In this document: one piece after another, positions 18,069 through 18,712 of the stretch
Layout: every line of letters begins with the position of its first letter
How positions within the stretch are numbered: position 1 is the stretch's first letter
Source: Pholiota molesta
Taxonomy: Eukaryota; Basidiomycota; Agaricomycetes; Agaricales; Strophariaceae
Length of the DNA: 18,712 nucleotides
Assembly (NCBI GenBank): GCA_014925825.1
Contig: JACGCK010000509.1
Span: forward strand, 1-18,712
Direction: 5' to 3'
Position numbers and translations under genes: made by a program
The notes under the pieces: generated by a model
Told to the model about the DNA's origin: nothing
Databases searched by the model: none
What the model saw: the letters and a program-made list of their open reading frames with translations, nothing else

Positions 18069-18712
18069 GAGAAGCCCATCGCTGATAAAGTATGTCGACG
18101 TAGGGAAATCGCGAACCAGGAGGCTCAGACGCTCGCGCACGACAGGAAGGGTAAGGGAAAGAGAAAGATGGTCGACGACGCACCCGATACTCTTCCCCCC
18201 GTTGCGGAGCCCATTAGGGAAACAAAACGAGGCAAGCAACGGATTTCTGCCACCATTTCCGCATTCTAACGCGCAGATCAGTTCGTCTTTCCGCGCCACC
18301 GAAGCAGGACGCACGGCTCAATCCAGAAAGCGCACTATCAAGCGGAAAGGATGCAGCCAAACAGAGGCCTGAGCAGAGGGAAACAGGTAAGTATCATTCT
18401 CCATCGCCTCTAGATCGAATCTCACGCGCGTTCCACCAGATTCCTCGCTCCCCAAGCGAAAGCTTCCTTCTCCCAAGGCCGGAGAGCCACCACGCCCGAA
18501 AACGACGCACCACCAGCCGTCGAGGAGGCGCCCAACTGCGTGCCTGCGATACCGTCAACTACACGCCCGTGCAGGTACACTACACCACGATCCCCACCGA
18601 CACAATTCTCACGAAGACGTGAGTGCAGCTGAACATCGTCATAAACAAAGGCACTTACAACGGATTGTTTGAATTAATAGCACATACAAGTCTTCTGTGG
18701 TAAAGCAAATGT
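18069..18712 (+). other. Probable further exons of the preceding gene, cut by window end
   Basis: After TGA 18066-18068 the same frame reopens with CRREIANQEAQTLAHDRKGKG. A segment 18151-18276 (GTAAGG..CGCAG, with TTCTAAC before the acceptor) and one at 18387-18439 (GTAAGT..CACCAG, 53 bases) look like introns. The following exon is basic (RKRRTTSRRGG in one frame, PKRKLPSPK in another). Two frames are equally plausible, and I found no clean intron that removes the TGA, so a separate gene or a decayed 3' end remain possible. Confidence 0.35.

Noticed and set aside
1..18712. CRISPR array, prophage, bacterial operon or rRNA
   Set aside because: No regularly spaced repeats, ribosome-binding-site-led gene strings or rRNA-like sequence are present; the short introns show a eukaryotic nuclear origin.

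Overview
The window looks like a repeat-rich accessory region of a basidiomycete (mushroom-type, Agaricomycetes-like) nuclear genome. The evidence is many short introns (about 45-95 bases) with GT..AG ends and CTRAY-like branch sites, a NACHT protein of the type expanded in mushrooms, and a LINE with a TTTCA-type tail. No rRNA, convincing tRNA, CRISPR array or bacterial gene was seen.

Layout. 1-3035: mostly low-information sequence with one probable spliced minus-strand gene (732-1703) and two copies (799-854, 2226-2280) of a short hairpin repeat. 3036-9981: a nested transposon block. Two diverged copies of a ~0.9-1 kb repeat lie in direct orientation (3036-3999 and 8018-9981). Between them sits a 5'-truncated LINE (4576-7983) whose RT/RNase H frame has a single in-frame TGA. 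Inside the second copy sits an intact-looking 873-bp non-autonomous DNA transposon (8168-9040) with ~186-bp terminal inverted repeats and a perfect 9-bp target duplication. The first repeat copy preserves the unoccupied site. 10389-13403: the clearest gene, a six-exon minus-strand NACHT P-loop NTPase (NLR-like, 893 residues by my splicing model) with an unusual C-terminal tail of two 42-residue repeats and a basic terminus. 13576-16911: few secure features: a third hairpin copy, a possible small two-exon gene and possible isolated exons. 16958 onward: a plus-strand spliced gene of unrecognised family behind a TATA-like box, probably running on towards the window end.

The genes do not form a recognisable pathway. 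The most defensible biology is an NLR-like innate-immunity-type gene flanked by nested mobile elements, a common setting for rapidly diversifying fungal NLRs. All exon structures are my own reading of splice signals and frame continuity, without transcript or homology evidence.
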